Assembly: GCA_026874595.1 (NCBI GenBank)
Contig: CM049313.1
Coordinates: 40,826,659-40,890,658, forward strand
Source: Sipunculus nudus
Lineage: Eukaryota > Annelida > Sipuncula > Golfingiida > Sipunculidae
Length of the DNA stretch: 64,000 bases
Direction: 5' to 3'
The notes under the pieces were generated by a model that was given only the letters and a program-made list of their open reading frames with translations, did no database searches and had not been told where the DNA came from. Shown one piece after another: positions 61,477 through 64,000 of this stretch (position 1 is its first letter; the number at the start of each line of letters is the position of its first letter). Both the position numbers and the translations under genes were made by a program.

Positions 61477-61934
61477 AGGGACCCAATCACCTGTCTGACC
61501 TTTATAAACTAAAGACAATTCCTTGCATTTTTTTTTATTAAAATAGGCTAGAAAATGTGGATATCACCGCACACAGGCTATATTGTTTTGTATATATCAA
61601 CATGTTTACAATAATATGCAGGGACCCACCAACATAATCAAAACAAATTCAACAAGGGCATCTAGCAGGAAGTAAGATAGGCCACAGCTTTGCAACAAGT
61701 GACCTTACTGCCTCCGGATATACATAACGTGCAAACTTAGGTTACATGGTTTCCCTGTTTGTCAACATTGCTCTGTTTAGAAACATGTTGTTGATAAACA
61801 AGTTCATACATCCTTTACAAACCCAATATAAGAACTTTTCTAGACCAAAATTACCGTCATATCATTAATATGTATATACAGCGGAAGCTAGAAATCACGT
61901 AAATTCTTTTTCAAAATGTAGGTGATATGGCACC
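61477..61934. mobile_element. MITE with TTAA target (copy 2)
   Basis: TTAA (61,473-61,476), AGGGACCCAATCACC ... GGTGATATGGCACC, TTAA (61,935-61,938). Here both target copies are intact, which confirms the reading of copy 1. Confidence 0.8.
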
Positions 61935-61938
61935 TTAA

Positions 61939-63302
61939 GTTTAATCTCTGTGCCAGTGGTGTCGTCGGTTGATCTTCAACGGTAGGGGATGACTCGCAGA
62001 CGTGTGTGAGGGTGTGTATGTGTGTGTGTGGGAGGTATCAAGGTTCGGACAACCTTTATACACACACACATATATATCTTTTATTGTCTGTGTGACACAT
62101 TTCAAATGTATAACATTTCAAATATATTACAAGATTTTTTAACAAAAATAAGGTATTATGTTTGTATAGGTTTAATTGAAACCAGGTTTAGACATACAAT
62201 ATTTCTTGATAAACTCAGAAATTTAAGTCTTTAATTGTAATTACAAATATATTTTATTTATAATATATAAATATTATTCTATTCTCTGCGTAGCAGGGGA
62301 AATGATTGTATTGATCACCCCCCCCCCCCCCAACCAAACCCCCCCCCCCATGAGTTGCCTCGAGTACATACCTGTACTAGAGATGGTAGAATAATGAGCG
62401 ACATTGACAGTTAAAACTTGTACATAGAAGTCCCCGTAACGTGGAAAAATACTTTGGTTAAGTGTGAATGAACATGTACAGGCCTACTTATAGATGCGCT
62501 TAATACTGTAACATGGTATTGATATGACGCGTGAATTGTTTTAACTTAAGTGAACCAGTAGAAAAGAGAAACACACTACGTTTTAAATTAAGTGCTCAAT
62601 AACCTAAAGCTCTTTAGTGTTATTGCATTTTAACCGGAAGACTCTTCCACATGTTACTATTTGAATAAATAAGGGTTTTAAGGATTTCAGTGTGTCAGAG
62701 GTTTCGATTTTACTGATGAATGAGTAATTTGCCAATGACCTCCCCGAAAATAAAATTATTCATAAAAACGACTTGGCCCGTGTATATGTAACTTTCATCG
62801 AAACTACAGGGAGCTGTTCACCTTGAGTCCTACACCAGGGCGTTCCAGCTCTGACGGTTTCTGCGGGGGCCGATCGACAGACTGTTGTGTAAAGACGTGT
62901 GATATAAGATAGTTACAGGCAGACTGCCATTTGATCTGATCCACGAAGACTGACACTGTTTGACAGGGTCGTTTGAAAGGCTTCCAGAAATATAGAAATA
63001 TAGAATTTCGTTTTGTAATAGTATATGAAGATAACATTCCAGGTTGATATTTGTGTAATATTCCCATTAATAGTTTCATTTTAAATAACTGCTAACTGTT
63101 ACCATTTGGTTTGCGTGTTTGATAAAGTGGTAACACATATGTAAAATAGCTTTTGATGTTTTTTTGATTTTTTTTTATGCTATTTAAAACCCCCATCATG
63201 GCTTTCAATTTACCATGTAGAGACCAAGGGAAGCCTACCCGACAATAAGGCTGGCAGTACTCATTATTTTCCCGGGCAACCATGAATAATAAGTCTATAA
63301 AC
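61939..63302. other. Duplicated flank, no gene recognised
   Basis: Counterpart of 40,656-41,912, with a GT microsatellite (about 62,003-62,030), a CA tract near 62,060 and two C-runs (62,318-62,330 and 62,340-62,349). The match to copy 1 ends at GTCTATAAACA, about 63,302. Confidence 0.5.
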
Positions 63303-63305
63303 AAG

Positions 63306-64000
63306 CAATTATATATTATAATTTCCTGGACATTGCACAGCTTATGTGCATTGTGTAAAATCGTGGATTAAAATATCTAAATGTCATTACCAATTCCAGC
63401 GCTGTCTCCAAATATTTTCCAAATATTGTTGGTGACATTTAATGAACAATGTTATGCCGGATCATAGCAGATTATACGGCAAACCTGGCCGAAACACAGA
63501 CCAGAACAAGTGACCATGTCATATATGTTGAAAGCTTTTAGCTACTTAAATAAGATAGCGGCACACAGAATTACAGCCTAAGCTGGAGAGATTATAAAAC
63601 CCATAACGGCGGACAAAAATTTTTTACAAACAAATCTGGAAACAGAATTAGCTAGGGCTCATGGCATGGTGAATCCCCATCTTTTTTATATTTTTACTCC
63701 TGACGGCCCAGACTCCGTAAAACAGTTTATTTTCTTGGCATGACCTGTACATGACCTTGGCATGACCTGATCCTGTGTCCCTCAAAATTCTAATAGGGGT
63801 AGAATCTGAAAAATCCCTTGAAAGTGATACAAAGCCATCATGTATGAATGGCTCAAATAACACGAAAGGAATCTATATCTTTATTATAATCAAACTCATT
63901 GGAGTCAACAGAGGAAGTTTTTCTTCAGCAGAAACAAACTTCTGTTTGTCATAAGAGGACCTGGCCTCATTTGAAATACTCTCGCAAGAGTCGTAAAAGG
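63306..64000. repeat. Tandem copy of 58,049-58,743 (5,257-bp period), continues past the window
   Basis: Base-by-base match with 58,049-58,743 at a constant offset of 5,257; I count four substitutions in 695 bases and no gaps. It includes the unassigned segment and the start of the gypsy protease/gag fragment (DTG at 63,771-63,779, minus strand). Confidence 0.93.

Larger units (their letters stand above)
49191..63302. repeat. Segmental duplication, copy 2, split by two inserted blocks
   Basis: Collinear with 34,362-41,912, the matching parts are 49,191-50,708, 53,512-54,601 and 58,510-63,302. They are separated by a 2.8-kb block (50,709-53,511) and a 3.9-kb block (54,602-58,509) absent from copy 1. 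Small deletions also distinguish it, for example about 90 bases near 53,767 and about 70 bases near 53,812 in the integrase, and about 105 bases in the protease. Confidence 0.78.

Overview
The window is nuclear DNA of an animal. It is A+T-rich and gene-poor, with spliceosomal introns, many microsatellites and dense layers of transposable elements. The element types (a non-LTR retrotransposon of the kind common in molluscs, a Gmr1-type Ty3/gypsy element, tRNA-derived SINEs, hAT elements and TTAA-target MITEs) fit a marine invertebrate, most likely a lophotrochozoan such as a bivalve. That placement is inference. No bacterial, organellar or free viral genes were seen, and no true tRNA, rRNA or CRISPR locus.

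Layout. 1-4.8 kb: a 340-bp MITE, a 5'-truncated dead LINE on the minus strand and a 55-bp tandem repeat. 4.8-11 kb: unannotated DNA with a two-level 30-bp minisatellite, one copy of a dispersed repeat and two nested inverted-repeat elements. 11.4-18 kb: the only convincing host gene, a three-exon plus-strand Ras-family GTPase (225 aa, Di-Ras/Ras-dva/Rhes-like, ending in CVIL), with regular splice sites and a possible promoter just upstream. 18-33 kb: mostly unassigned DNA with minisatellites of 25-bp and 50-bp period, a long TA-cored hairpin and microsatellites.

33-64 kb is a mosaic of repeats. A minus-strand Ty3/gypsy element (33,090-38,953) has the order gag, protease, integrase, reverse transcriptase, RNase H: integrase lies before reverse transcriptase, as in copia elements and in the Gmr1 group of gypsy elements. 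Its 5' LTR carries a SINE with a target-site duplication. The 5'/central part of this element plus about 3 kb of flank (34.36-41.91 kb) recurs at 49.19-63.30 kb. There it has been split by two blocks. One (50.71-53.51 kb) is a copy of DNA at 44.6-46.7 kb that itself received a Mutator-like MITE with 9-bp target duplications. The other (54.60-58.5 kb) carries a decayed ZBED/hAT transposase. A 5,257-bp part of the second copy then starts again at 63,306 with about 99.4% identity and runs off the window.

The retroelement and transposase reading frames are all broken, so nothing mobile here looks autonomous. The Ras gene is intact. The points most worth following are the integrase-first gypsy family, the recent tandem duplication, and the element insertions that can be dated by comparing filled and empty sites within the window.
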